A stretch of DNA of 30,818 nt, taken from JAFDCJ01 sp049669725. GTDB lineage: Bacteria > Desulfobacterota > Desulfobacteria > Desulfobacterales > JAFDCJ01. Position 1 is the stretch's first letter, and each line of letters starts with the position of its first letter. Below are positions 7,763 to 16,217 of the stretch, in pieces. The position numbers and the translations under genes were made by a program. The stretch lies in contig JBATKU010000589.1 in the NCBI GenBank assembly GCA_049669725.1, positions 1 to 30,818 on the forward strand. The letters are read 5' to 3'. The notes below the pieces were generated by a model that saw nothing but the letters and a program-made list of their open reading frames with translations, ran no database searches and was not told the DNA's origin.

Positions 7763-9505
7763 ATGAAAATACTCATCGCCAAAACCTCCGGGTTTTGCAT
7801 GGGGGTACGTCGCGCTGTAGAAATGGTTCTGGACGCACCCGATCAGAACACAAGCCCAATTTTCACTTATGGACCACTGATTCACAATCCCCAGGTTCTT
7901 CATCTTTTAAAGTCTAAAGATATAAAGGTGCTCGACGAGATCCCCTCCCGGGGAGACGGTACGGTTTTGATCAGAGCTCACGGGGTGCCGCCATCCACCA
8001 AAGAAAAACTCAAAGAGGTCAATTTTAATGTTATCGACGCGACCTGCCCGCGAGTTATAAAAGTCCAGACCATCATTCGCAAACATGCCAAAAACGGTTT
8101 CGCCGCAATCATCATCGGTGACAAAGATCATCCCGAGGTCATCGGTCTGCTGGGTTATGCCCGGGATAAAGGCTATGTGGCCGGCAGCCTGCAAGAGCTT
8201 GAAGCCCTGCCGGACTTGGAAAAGGCCATCATTGTCGCCCAAACAACCCAAAATACAAAGCTTTTTGAATTAGTAAAAAACTGGGCCGCCACCAAACACC
8301 CGCAATATAAAGTATTTAATACGATTTGCGATTCCACCGAGCGGCGTCAGGCCGAGGTCAAGCGCCTGGCCGAATCGGTCGATGCCGTGATTGTTGTCGG
8401 CGGCCGTGACAGCGGCAATACCCGTCGGTTGGCCGAGATCGCGCGCGAATCCGGCAAGCCGGCCTATCACATCGAATCCGAAGCAGATCTGGACCACATC
8501 GATACCGATGCCCTTATGACGGCCAGACATATCGGGATAACGGCCGGCGCATCCACACCCAACTGGGTTATCAAAAAAGTATACCGGGCCCTGGAAGCCT
8601 TGCAGGTCAAGCGCGAACAGAGCTGGCGCAGAATATTATTCAGGTTGCAGCGGGCGCTTTTGCTGACCAATATTTATGTTTCACTGGGAGCCGGGTGTTT
8701 GAGCTATGCGAGCTTGAAGCTGCAAGGCTTCAGCCAGTTGTTTCCGTATGTGCTCATATCAATGCTTTATGTTCAATCCATGCACATTCTGGCCCATCTG
8801 ACCGGAAACAAGGCCGACCAATACAATGATCCGGAAAGAGCTGATTTTTACAGCAAATACAAAATCCTGCTGACTATCCTGGCTCTGGCCGCCGGCAGCA
8901 CGGGCCTTGTGATTGCCTTTACCCTGGGGCTTTTTCCATTTTTGCTGCTTTCAGTATTGAGTCTGCTGGGGTTATCCTACAATCGACAGCTCGTTCCCAG
9001 TCGCATTTTCTCCGGGAAATACAGAAGACTTAGAGATCTTCCGGGATCAAAAACTTTTATGATTGCCGTGGCCTGGGGGATTGTAACCGCCCTTCTTCCG
9101 CCGCTTTCGTTGGCCGATAAGGCCCATTGGGTCACGCTGTCAATCTTTTTGTGGGCAGCCGGCATTGTATTTGTACGAACTGCCTTTTTCGATATCCTCG
9201 ACATGCAGGGCGACCGCATCGTCGGTAAAGAAACCATCGCCATCCTGCTGGGAGAAAAGCGGTCCCTGCGCCTTTTAAAGATCATGCTGCTGATTCTTAT
9301 CGCGGCCCTGCTGCTGTTGAGCTCATTTCATCTCGTCTCTTACCTGGGTTTTGTGATAGTTGCCAGTCCGATCACACTTTGGTTTCTCCTTTTCGCCTAC
9401 GAGCAGGGGGTCCTGCTGCCAAGCGTCAAACTCGAATTTCTGGTTGAAACCAACTTTGTTCTGGCCGGGGTGATTGCCTTCTTATGGTCGATACTGGGAT
9501 TATAG
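7763..9505 (+). CDS. ispH: IspH (HMBPP reductase) fused to a UbiA-family prenyltransferase
   Basis: The ATG at 7763 gives 580 residues and the family N-terminus MKILIAKTSGFCMGV; an upstream TTG at 7748 is less likely. Residues 1-290 are IspH: three [4Fe-4S] ligands C12, C95 (DATCP) and C189 (TICDST), substrate-binding H41, H73 and H123, and E125 in the HPEV motif that delivers protons. It converts HMBPP to IPP/DMAPP in the MEP pathway. Residues about 297-580 carry about eight membrane segments and the two Asp-rich Mg-binding motifs of UbiA enzymes, NKADQYND (349-356) and DILDMQGD (477-484). The fusion may couple isoprenoid supply to prenylation of an unknown acceptor. No stop codon or frameshift separates the two halves. 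Confidence 0.93.
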   Translation: MKILIAKTSGFCMGVRRAVEMVLDAPDQNTSPIFTYGPLIHNPQVLHLLKSKDIKVLDEIPSRGDGTVLIRAHGVPPSTKEKLKEVNFNVIDATCPRVIKVQTIIRKHAKNGFAAIIIGDKDHPEVIGLLGYARDKGYVAGSLQELEALPDLEKAIIVAQTTQNTKLFELVKNWAATKHPQYKVFNTICDSTERRQAEVKRLAESVDAVIVVGGRDSGNTRRLAEIARESGKPAYHIESEADLDHIDTDALMTARHIGITAGASTPNWVIKKVYRALEALQVKREQSWRRILFRLQRALLLTNIYVSLGAGCLSYASLKLQGFSQLFPYVLISMLYVQSMHILAHLTGNKADQYNDPERADFYSKYKILLTILALAAGSTGLVIAFTLGLFPFLLLSVLSLLGLSYNRQLVPSRIFSGKYRRLRDLPGSKTFMIAVAWGIVTALLPPLSLADKAHWVTLSIFLWAAGIVFVRTAFFDILDMQGDRIVGKETIAILLGEKRSLRLLKIMLLILIAALLLLSSFHLVSYLGFVIVASPITLWFLLFAYEQGVLLPSVKLEFLVETNFVLAGVIAFLWSILGL

Positions 9506-9708
9506 ACCAATTATGGTCTGCCCTGGCGCGACGGCTTCGATCACATGACACCAAAAGGGAAGGCCTGATGAGTTATAGAATTTTCCGACAATCTTTACAG
9601 AACAGGTTTGGGCCAGGGATCTCGGATTGGGGATTTTCTTGGGGAAGATGGCGGTAGGAGGTGCAGCCAATTCAATGTCAATTGTTAGTCAACTCAATGG
9701 GGTAATGA

Positions 9709-10338
9709 CTAATATCTTTGTTTCTCTTTGAATTTGGGCTCGGTTCCGGATAGAAGCCGCTTGATATTGTCCCTGTGACGGATAAAAATAAATACAGACA
9801 TAATGGCTGCACCGGTCGTTATTTCCCAGGAATGGGTTGAATACCAAACGGTGATCGGCAGCACCACCGCCGCCGCCAGGGAGCCGGCAGATACGCGGCG
9901 GGACAAAAGCAAAAAAAATATAAAGGCCGACAGGGCGGCAAGACAGGCCAGGGGTGCAAGCACCACAAAGCAGCCTGCAGTGGTGGCCACCCCTTTGCCC
10001 CCGCTTTTAAACTTCATAAAAAGCGGATAAAGGTGCCCGAAAAATGCCGATAAGCCGACAATTGCTAGAAAAAAATCATTGACTCCCTGATTTTGCCCGG
10101 CAAATTTCAATGCCAGATAAACCGGAACGGCCCCTTTGAGTATATCACCGGCAAAGGTCAGCAGGCCCATCGTGGGCCCGGCCACCCGACTGACATTGGT
10201 GGCGCCGATGTTTCCGCTTCCCTGTTGCCTGATATCCGCTGAGGTAAACAGCCGGGTTAATATAACACCCCAGGGGATGGATCCCAGCAGAAAGGCACAA
10301 AGGGGCAAACCCCATAAAATGATGCTATTTATGTTCAT
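9709..10338 (-). CDS. plsY: Glycerol-3-phosphate acyltransferase PlsY
   Basis: About 209 residues from ATG 10338; a TTG two codons upstream is also in frame. It is an integral membrane protein with the three PlsY signatures: SGNIGATNVSR after the first loop, SGGKGVATTAG in the middle, and RHRDNIKRLLSGTE near the C-terminus. PlsY transfers the acyl group of acyl-phosphate to glycerol-3-phosphate, the first committed step of phospholipid synthesis. It lies divergently from the Smr gene, with their 5' ends almost touching, and converges on ispH across a 203-bp gap. Confidence 0.95.
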   Translation of the reverse strand: MNINSIILWGLPLCAFLLGSIPWGVILTRLFTSADIRQQGSGNIGATNVSRVAGPTMGLLTFAGDILKGAVPVYLALKFAGQNQGVNDFFLAIVGLSAFFGHLYPLFMKFKSGGKGVATTAGCFVVLAPLACLAALSAFIFFLLLSRRVSAGSLAAAVVLPITVWYSTHSWEITTGAAIMSVFIFIRHRDNIKRLLSGTEPKFKEKQRY

Positions 10339-10380
10339 ATGCAATTTTATAGCGGCGGTATAATCCTTGAGGAGAACTTT

Positions 10381-10671
10381 TTGGAGCCTGTCAAAGTCCC
10401 CATTGAAGACACCCTGGATCTACACACCTTTCTGCCCCGGGATATTCCCGATCTTCTGGAAGATTATTTGGCCGAGTGCCTGAAAGCCGGCCTATATTCC
10501 CTAAGAATTATTCACGGCAAAGGCCAAGGTGTCCAGAAACGACGTGTTCAAGGACTGCTTCAGAATAACCCGCTGGTTTTCTCATTCGAGGATGCGCCGC
10601 CGGAGGCCGGCGGATGGGGGGCGACATTGGTTGAATTAAAAAGGACCTTCAGTAAGAACGATTTCAGTTGA
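10381..10671 (+). CDS. Short Smr-domain protein
   Basis: The best start is TTG 10381: GAGGAG lies at 10369-10374 with a 6-nt spacer. An upstream in-frame ATG at 10339 would overlap plsY and has no SD. The 96-residue product has the two Smr motifs, LDLHTF near the start and IIHGKGQGVQKRRVQGLL in the middle, and ends with an L-V-E-L strand. Stand-alone Smr proteins are DNA- or RNA-nicking endonuclease domains linked to rescue of collided ribosomes or recombination control; the role here is unknown. Confidence 0.85.
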   Translation: MEPVKVPIEDTLDLHTFLPRDIPDLLEDYLAECLKAGLYSLRIIHGKGQGVQKRRVQGLLQNNPLVFSFEDAPPEAGGWGATLVELKRTFSKNDFS

Positions 10672-10798
10672 TTTGATTCAGCGGCAGACACGAGACACCG
10701 GATAGCTGCGTATAGGTGCGTTGTGACTGCGCCATTGATTGAATTCATCCGGCAGAATCCGGGATCATTGGATCATAGGCGAGCTTCAACCAGGCCTA

Positions 10799-11170
10799 TT
10801 ATAGGATTTCTCCGATTTTTTCAGACAGCATCTGCATATTAAAGGGTTTTTGGATAAAGCCTTTACAGCCGCGTTTCAGGACTTCGCTGGTCTGCTGGTC
10901 GACGCCGTAGCCGCTTGAAAGAAGGACCTTTATCGCCGGATCAATTGCCTGCAACTCGGCGCAGGTATCACCAGCCCCCATACCCGGCATGATCATATCT
11001 AAAACAACAAATCCAATTCTGTCCCTATTCATTCTGTAAATGTCCACAGCCTCCTTGCCGCTGGTAGCGGTTAACACTGAGAATCCGAGTTTTTCCAGCA
11101 TTTGCTTGCCAACCCCGATAACAATCTCTTCGTCATCGACGAGTAAAACAGTCTCCGTCTCATTGGTCAT
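10799..11170 (-). CDS. Stand-alone response-regulator receiver domain (CheY-like)
   Basis: 123 residues, a single REC domain with no output domain. Key residues are present: acidic pair D12-D13, phospho-acceptor D58 in VLDMIMPGMG, Ser/Thr switch region LLSSGY (S85-S86) and conserved K108 in QKPF. AAAGG precedes the ATG by about 10 nt. The sequence type (VLLVDDEEIVIGVGKQMLEKLGF) resembles the receiver domains of delta-proteobacterial hybrid kinases, and no partner kinase is in the window. It converges with the Smr gene. Confidence 0.9.
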   Translation of the reverse strand: MTNETETVLLVDDEEIVIGVGKQMLEKLGFSVLTATSGKEAVDIYRMNRDRIGFVVLDMIMPGMGAGDTCAELQAIDPAIKVLLSSGYGVDQQTSEVLKRGCKGFIQKPFNMQMLSEKIGEIL

Positions 11171-11834
11171 TTAGATCGCGCCTTTCTTATCTTCGTGGAA
11201 ACCCTATTTTTAATCCACTCCCAAGTTGAGATTCAGTTTACCAGATACATGGAAAAATTGCAAAATTTTCAAACGGGCAGGCAATCCGCTAAGATGAAAT
11301 CCGTAGCTCCCGGGACCACTTCAGAATACATTGGGAAACTCTTTTTTGAATCACCCGAAGCGCTATTCTTAATCTATCTGAAAAGGTCAGCCACATGATT
11401 GAGTTGGGTTACAAGTATCTGACCCGTTGGCCTGGACTTCGATTGACTTGAACTTCTGCATACCTTTTATAAGCCAGTAAGCAGTATAAAATATCCAGAT
11501 CAAGAGCCACACTTTGTATTTTTGCCAGATGCTTTTCATTTGCGTTAATCCAAGAGTTAAGCTTGCAGAATGTCTATAAAAAGTTTTGAATCCCCCTATA
11601 TTCAGGCCTTTGGAAAACTCCAAATTGGGATGGGGGTTCAAGGCCTGCCCTTCCGCGGAAACCCGAATGCCTTGAACCCGCTCCCGTCTATCTATCTTTT
11701 TAGCAATTTGTATGCCATCGGCGCCAGATCAATAATTCAATATAAATTTAGGCTGTTAGGGAGGGAATTCGCAATGATGGGGAAGCCAATTGAGAAAGTT
11801 TAATTATAGAATTAGGAAGATAAGTTCATAAAGT
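11171..11834. other. Gene-poor stretch, no supported gene
   Basis: Short open frames occur here, but none has a good ribosome site, a recognisable motif or protein-like composition. The region separates the receiver gene from the MFS gene and may hold decayed sequence. A minus-strand 84-codon frame (11387-11641) has one hydrophobic run but is not supported. Confidence 0.5.
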
Positions 11835-11875
11835 TGTCAATATATATTGACATACATTTTTCAGTCAATAGATGA
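11835..11875 (+). promoter_or_regulatory. 18-bp palindromic operator overlapping a -35 box
   Basis: TGTCAATATATATTGACA (11835-11852) is a perfect palindrome. Its right arm is an exact TTGACA -35 box, and a weak -10 (TAGATG, 11869-11874) follows after 16 bp. This layout suggests a repressor-controlled promoter for the MFS gene at 12000. No regulator gene adjoins, so the binding protein is unknown. Confidence 0.55.
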
Positions 11876-11999
11876 TACCGCTGCCAGGTCAACCATTATA
11901 CCACCATTTTTTCGGTTTCATTGGTTTGGTCCGGTAGGGAGTGATTCGCAGAAAAACCCGCGAGTTGCCACTGGGGCCGGCTTGATGTAGGATAATTCG

Positions 12000-13220
12000 A
12001 TGGAGCATTCACCTTATCGCCTGACCCTGCTCGTCTGTCTGGCGGAAATATTGGGTTTGGCATCGATTGCCGTCTTTCCCGCTCTGCTGCCGACCTTTCA
12101 GGTCGAATGGGGCTTGAACAACACCGCAGCCGGATGGATCAGTGCGGCTTACTATGCCGGCTATATGGTTCTGGTTCCGGTGCTGGCAGGCGTCACCGAC
12201 CGGCTCGATGCACGCAAGATTATGGGACTTGGAGCGCTTTTAGGCATTTTGTCGGCCCTGGGCTATGCTTTGGAGGCACGGGGGTTCTGGTCGGCACTCG
12301 CTTTGAGGTTTCTGGCCGGTGTCAGCCTGGCCGGCATTTACATGCCCGGACTCAAAGTTGTCAGCGATTACACCGAAGGCGCTCTCCAATCAAGGTTTGT
12401 ATCGTTTTACACTGCAAGTTTCAGCATCGGTGCCAGTCTGTCTTATCTCCTGGCCGGAGAGGTCAATAGCATGGCCGGATGGCGCTGGGCCTTTGCGGCA
12501 TCGGCTATCAGCACCGTTGCCGCTCTGGTCATCATTGTCCTGTTCATCCCGGCAGGCAAAGTCCGCGGTGGGAAGAAAGAGGCATTGCTGGCAGATTTTA
12601 GAGTCGTCTTCAGATCCCGATCCGCTATGGCCTATGTCCTGGGATATGCCGCCCACATGTGGGAACTTTTTTCCATGCGCTCGTGGATTGTTGCTTTTCT
12701 GGCGTTCAGTATCCACCTGCAGCCGACAGGTGCCGCTACCTGGAGTCCCACCCGGATTGCCTTTATCATAAATCTGATCGGGCTTCCGGCCAGCATTGGC
12801 GGCAACGAGTTGTCCAGAATTTTTGATCGCCCGAAAGTTATAACGGCAGTAATGATCGGATCGTCCGCGCTCGCTTCGGTGCTCGGCTTCAGCGCCGGTT
12901 TGCCGTATGTTGTAGTGGCCATGATGGCGATTCTGCACGGCATAACCGTCGTCGGCGACTCAGCATCGCTGACCGCCGGTGTCGTGGCTGCTGCGCCGCC
13001 GGGTTTCCGGGGCACCACCCTGGCCGTGCACTCGACCTTCGGTTTTGCGGCAGCCTTTCTGGGACCGCTGGCTGTCGGTATGGTTCTGGATTTCTTCGGA
13101 GGGGGCCAAACAGGATGGGCCATGGCCTTTGTTACCATGGCCGCCGGGTGTCTGTTGGGACCGGTCTTTTTGTACCGCCTTAAGCCGGACACAACTGCCA
13201 CTAGCGGGCGTGAGAAATAA
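12000..13220 (+). CDS. MFS transporter
   Basis: 406 residues with about 12 hydrophobic segments and the MFS loop 2-3 motif GVTDRLDARKIMGLGAL. RFLAGVSLAGIYMPGLKVV in TM4 and a GWRWAFAASA segment after TM5 are typical of the superfamily. AGGA stands 7 nt before the ATG. The C-terminal half is also intact, so it is a complete carrier. The substrate cannot be assigned. It may be controlled by the palindrome 150 bp upstream. Confidence 0.85.
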   Translation: MEHSPYRLTLLVCLAEILGLASIAVFPALLPTFQVEWGLNNTAAGWISAAYYAGYMVLVPVLAGVTDRLDARKIMGLGALLGILSALGYALEARGFWSALALRFLAGVSLAGIYMPGLKVVSDYTEGALQSRFVSFYTASFSIGASLSYLLAGEVNSMAGWRWAFAASAISTVAALVIIVLFIPAGKVRGGKKEALLADFRVVFRSRSAMAYVLGYAAHMWELFSMRSWIVAFLAFSIHLQPTGAATWSPTRIAFIINLIGLPASIGGNELSRIFDRPKVITAVMIGSSALASVLGFSAGLPYVVVAMMAILHGITVVGDSASLTAGVVAAAPPGFRGTTLAVHSTFGFAAAFLGPLAVGMVLDFFGGGQTGWAMAFVTMAAGCLLGPVFLYRLKPDTTATSGREK

Positions 13221-13232
13221 CGCGCTGCTGGT

Positions 13233-13994
13233 TTATTCAACGGTGTGCGAAATTTCCTCCGATATGCTGCTCTCGCCGCTGTTGCTGACGGCCGTGACGA
13301 CCAGATAATAAGTTTTTCCGGGAATGAGATCATTCAAGGTGTGAGGATTCTTTACATTCGCGATTTTCTTGCCGTTGAGCTTCGTCACCCCGGGCTGGTT
13401 ACGCCAGTAAATATTATAGGAAAGCGCGCCAGGCACGTTATCCCAGGCTAAGGTGGCCTCCGCGCTTCCTGAGGTTTGCGCTTTTTTCTGCCTGGCGGCC
13501 GGCACCTGTTTTACCGGTTGCGTTTTTTCCTGTTTCACAGCAGGCGGTGGGGGTGATGGGGATGGTTGCTCGAAAAGATCTTTAAAGTCAATTGCCCCGG
13601 CGGCCCCCATCCCGGCAAATGACATCTCCCTTGACTCCTTACTCTCACCCCTATTATCTACCACTGTCACAACAAAATAATAGGTCGTATCAGGCTCTAA
13701 ATCCGTCAGGGCAATCGGATTGGCGGCATCCGGTATTTTGTGCCCGTTGTGCTTGGTTACACCGGGAAATCTACTCCAGTAGACGTTGTACGAAACAGCC
13801 TCCGGCACATTGTTCCACTGCAAAGTTACCTGGACTGTATCCGCCTTCTCATCAGTGTGTTTTTTGCTGGCCAGGGGAATATGACCATACTCTCCGCACC
13901 CTGACAATACCGGCAGCATTGCGACTGCAATGGGCATCAACAACAAGCTCAGACCTAATTTTGCTGCAATAATTATTCTTTTTATCTCAGGCAA
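13233..13994 (-). CDS. Lipoprotein with two fibronectin type III domains
   Basis: The start is set at TTG 13994, 5 nt after a perfect AGGAGG; a GTG two codons upstream overlaps the SD. The product has about 253 residues. The signal peptide ends in a lipobox LSGC (Cys about residue 33). Two FN3 repeats (about 55-125 and 180-250) share the pattern W-N/D-N-V-P-x-A-x-S-Y-N-x-Y-W and T-Y-Y-x-V-V-T-x-V-x-N-x-G-E-S. They are joined by a Pro/Lys/Gln-rich linker (SPSPPPP). It is probably an envelope-anchored binding protein; the ligand is unknown. Confidence 0.85.
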   Translation of the reverse strand: MPEIKRIIIAAKLGLSLLLMPIAVAMLPVLSGCGEYGHIPLASKKHTDEKADTVQVTLQWNNVPEAVSYNVYWSRFPGVTKHNGHKIPDAANPIALTDLEPDTTYYFVVTVVDNRGESKESREMSFAGMGAAGAIDFKDLFEQPSPSPPPPAVKQEKTQPVKQVPAARQKKAQTSGSAEATLAWDNVPGALSYNIYWRNQPGVTKLNGKKIANVKNPHTLNDLIPGKTYYLVVTAVSNSGESSISEEISHTVE

Positions 13995-14000
13995 AAACAC

Positions 14001-14303
14001 CTCCTGTGGTTGAGATCCATTGTCCGCAGTTTCTGCTAAAATTGAAATATCACGGGTCGCTATCCAATTGCTCTGGAAGGCTGATAAAGGCGATCTCAGA
14101 TTTTTTCCCAGGTGCCATTTGTTTTCGGGCTTAAGGCTGAGTCTACTATTTATTTTCGGAAAGCAAAATAATCAAGCAATATCTTTCATTTACCCATCGG
14201 TTCCACCCAATGGCAATCAGTTTACGATTCAGGATGCAAAATCTTTTTCCCGGTCGCTTTCAGTGCCTGGTTTAGTCGGTAAAACTTGATCGGATAAAAT
14301 AAA
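14001..14303. other. Upstream region of the lipoprotein gene, no gene seen
   Basis: I see no credible coding sequence or recognised riboswitch here. The region must carry the promoter of the minus-strand lipoprotein gene, but no clear -35/-10 pair stands out. Confidence 0.4.
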
Positions 14304-14329
14304 GGGGATACGGAAAAAACCGTATCCCC
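14304..14329 (-). terminator. Intrinsic terminator of the MinD-like gene
   Basis: A perfect 10-bp stem GGGGATACGG / CCGTATCCCC with an A6 loop (plus-strand view). On the minus strand it is followed by TTTATTTTAT, so it terminates transcripts from the MinD-like gene that ends at 14447. Confidence 0.8.
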
Positions 14330-14446
14330 ATGGCTATGGTTTTTAATATGAAATTTTTTCGCGTTTAAAGCCATCGAATGGGCCGGAGGCGCCCAATTGC
14401 TGGGACGTACAAACTGCCTGCAAGGACTTTTCTGGATATGGCCCCG

Positions 14447-15904
14447 CTAACCGGACACAATATTCAGAATTTTCTGAAAACTTTCACGCAGCCGGGGTTT
14501 GTTTTTAAAGGCTGAGTTTATTTGTCCGACGGTTAAACCATCCAGGGTCATATTGCCCGAATCGATCTGATCTTTGACTTCGCGACGAATCCGGCTGGTT
14601 GTGTCGAGAAGTTCGGCCCGGGTGGCATCCTGCTCGCGATCCAAAATGATGGCTGCCAGCATCTGGTGGATGTTCCGGCTGGCCTGACATTTCGGATTTT
14701 CCACCACAATCGGAGTAAATCCCCGGGCGGCTTTGCGCACCACCTTATCGAAGGGGATGGTTCCCAGAATTCCGATATCCACAAAACACTTGTCTTTTGC
14801 CAGTTTCTGCATTGACTCGGCAATCCGCACATCCTTGCTGCTTTCGGTCATATTCAAGACGATGGATAGGCGAAATTGATCAAACTGCTTTTTCAGTTCA
14901 ACAGATGCCTGGGGATCCCGGATGCGGACTTCCTGATAGATAAAATCAAGGGAATAATTTTTTGCTTTTTCAAGGGAACCGTCTCTGACCTGCTCTGCCA
15001 GATCCTTGAGCAACTTATATTCTGAAAAAAATCGCTCTAAAAATCGGTTAAACACAACTTTCACAAAGGTGTAGCTGTCCAGGACCGATGCCGGTTCCGT
15101 GCCGGAAACGACAATCTTTTGATCTGCCAGCAGAAAGAAATCCAGTCCATTATAAGTGGTATCACCACCCAGATCGACGACCAGGTAATCAGTCTCCAGT
15201 TCTTTGAGGTGGCGCATAATTTTAAGCTTCTGCGAATAGGGCAGATTGGCGCTGCCCAGCTTCGAAGAATCTCCCCCGATCAATGACAATCCTTTGAAGG
15301 CCGTGGGCGTGAGAATCTCTTTAATCGAATCTACTTTTTTATCCAGAAAATCGTTCCAGGTTTTGACAAGACTCTTGACACCGGTGTAAAGATGGACGTC
15401 AGCACCACCCAGGTCGAGATCCGCCAGCACCACTTTCTGCCCTAAAAGGGCCAGTCCAACCGCCAGATTGGCCGCAAGCATGGATTTGCCGACCCCCCCT
15501 TTAGCGCCGCCCACCGCAATAATCTTTTTGTTGGTTTTATTGACCGCTGAAGCAGCCGGTATGGTTTTTAATTTTTCGGCAGGCAGAATCACTTCCATTA
15601 GAGAATCTGTGGATGATATTTCTGCTGGCAAAGGCTTAGCCTGCTCAACAGCAGTCATCGGAGAGACAGCAGGCGCTGTTTTCGGTTGTTCAGCAACCCT
15701 TGTAAAATTCGGATCGGTTTGGGGTTTGGCCTGTTCGGCCGGTCTTATCGTAGCTAAATTAGGCTGTGCTTTACCCGATTCAAGCGGCTTCAATGGAGAG
15801 GAGTCCAACTGTTGTTTGGTTAATACGATCGGCTTTGCTTTTTCCTGAGATCGCTCTGAAAGGGTATCCGGTTGAAAATTATTGTTATTTTGATCGAAAA
15901 TCAA
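14447..15904 (-). CDS. MinD/ParA-family ATPase with Pro/Ala/Lys-rich N-terminal region
   Basis: 485 residues starting at TTG 15904, with AGGAGGT 6 nt upstream. Residues 1-122 are low complexity and contain repeated AEQ(A)KP/EQAKP-like units. The ATPase core follows: deviant Walker A GGAKGGVGKS (132-141, signature K135), DLDLGGADVHLY, and YLVVDLGGDT as Walker B. The C-terminal extension (about 430-485) is helical. Unlike cell-division MinD, no amphipathic membrane helix is obvious and no minC or minE is nearby. It is closer in style to FlhG/MinD-like positioning ATPases, but no flagellar genes adjoin. The N-terminal tail may be a partner-docking region (inference). Confidence 0.8.
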   Translation of the reverse strand: MIFDQNNNNFQPDTLSERSQEKAKPIVLTKQQLDSSPLKPLESGKAQPNLATIRPAEQAKPQTDPNFTRVAEQPKTAPAVSPMTAVEQAKPLPAEISSTDSLMEVILPAEKLKTIPAASAVNKTNKKIIAVGGAKGGVGKSMLAANLAVGLALLGQKVVLADLDLGGADVHLYTGVKSLVKTWNDFLDKKVDSIKEILTPTAFKGLSLIGGDSSKLGSANLPYSQKLKIMRHLKELETDYLVVDLGGDTTYNGLDFFLLADQKIVVSGTEPASVLDSYTFVKVVFNRFLERFFSEYKLLKDLAEQVRDGSLEKAKNYSLDFIYQEVRIRDPQASVELKKQFDQFRLSIVLNMTESSKDVRIAESMQKLAKDKCFVDIGILGTIPFDKVVRKAARGFTPIVVENPKCQASRNIHQMLAAIILDREQDATRAELLDTTSRIRREVKDQIDSGNMTLDGLTVGQINSAFKNKPRLRESFQKILNIVSG

Positions 15905-16058
15905 AGATGCACCTCCTCATTTCAAGTTAATCGATCCGATGGGAAATTACCGCCCAATAATTCACAAGCGGGTCGGCCGCGCTTAAGGTCAATAGAGACT
16001 GCAATGTCTATGCCATCCCAAATGAAATTGCTTTATCAACTTTACCAAATGATTAAAG

Positions 16059-16166
16059 ATGGTTACAAGGACGATAGCTATAGGGATTTCAGAGATTGAA
16101 AGTCAAAATTTTGACATCGAAGAAGAATTGGCCATCAGCGGAATTGAAAAGGAATTGGACCTATGA
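16059..16166 (+). CDS. Possible 35-residue small protein
   Basis: A short frame, MVTRTIAIGISEIESQNF..., ending in an acidic helix EEELAISGIEKELDL. The composition looks protein-like but the ribosome site is poor, so it may be a remnant or chance. The surrounding 15905-16217 gap otherwise shows no gene. Confidence 0.2.
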   Translation: MVTRTIAIGISEIESQNFDIEEELAISGIEKELDL

Positions 16167-16217
16167 TAAAGATCGGGCAATGCTGGCTTTTTGTGATGAA
16201 AGCCCGCAAAACACCCG

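Noticed and set aside
11387..11641. 84-codon minus-strand frame with one hydrophobic run
   Set aside because: No SD, no family match and odd composition; it probably arises by chance.
14100..14290. Possible c-di-GMP riboswitch before the FN3 lipoprotein gene
   Set aside because: Short GGCAC and AAGCCC-like pieces occur, but the order and core bases of a GEMM fold are not met.
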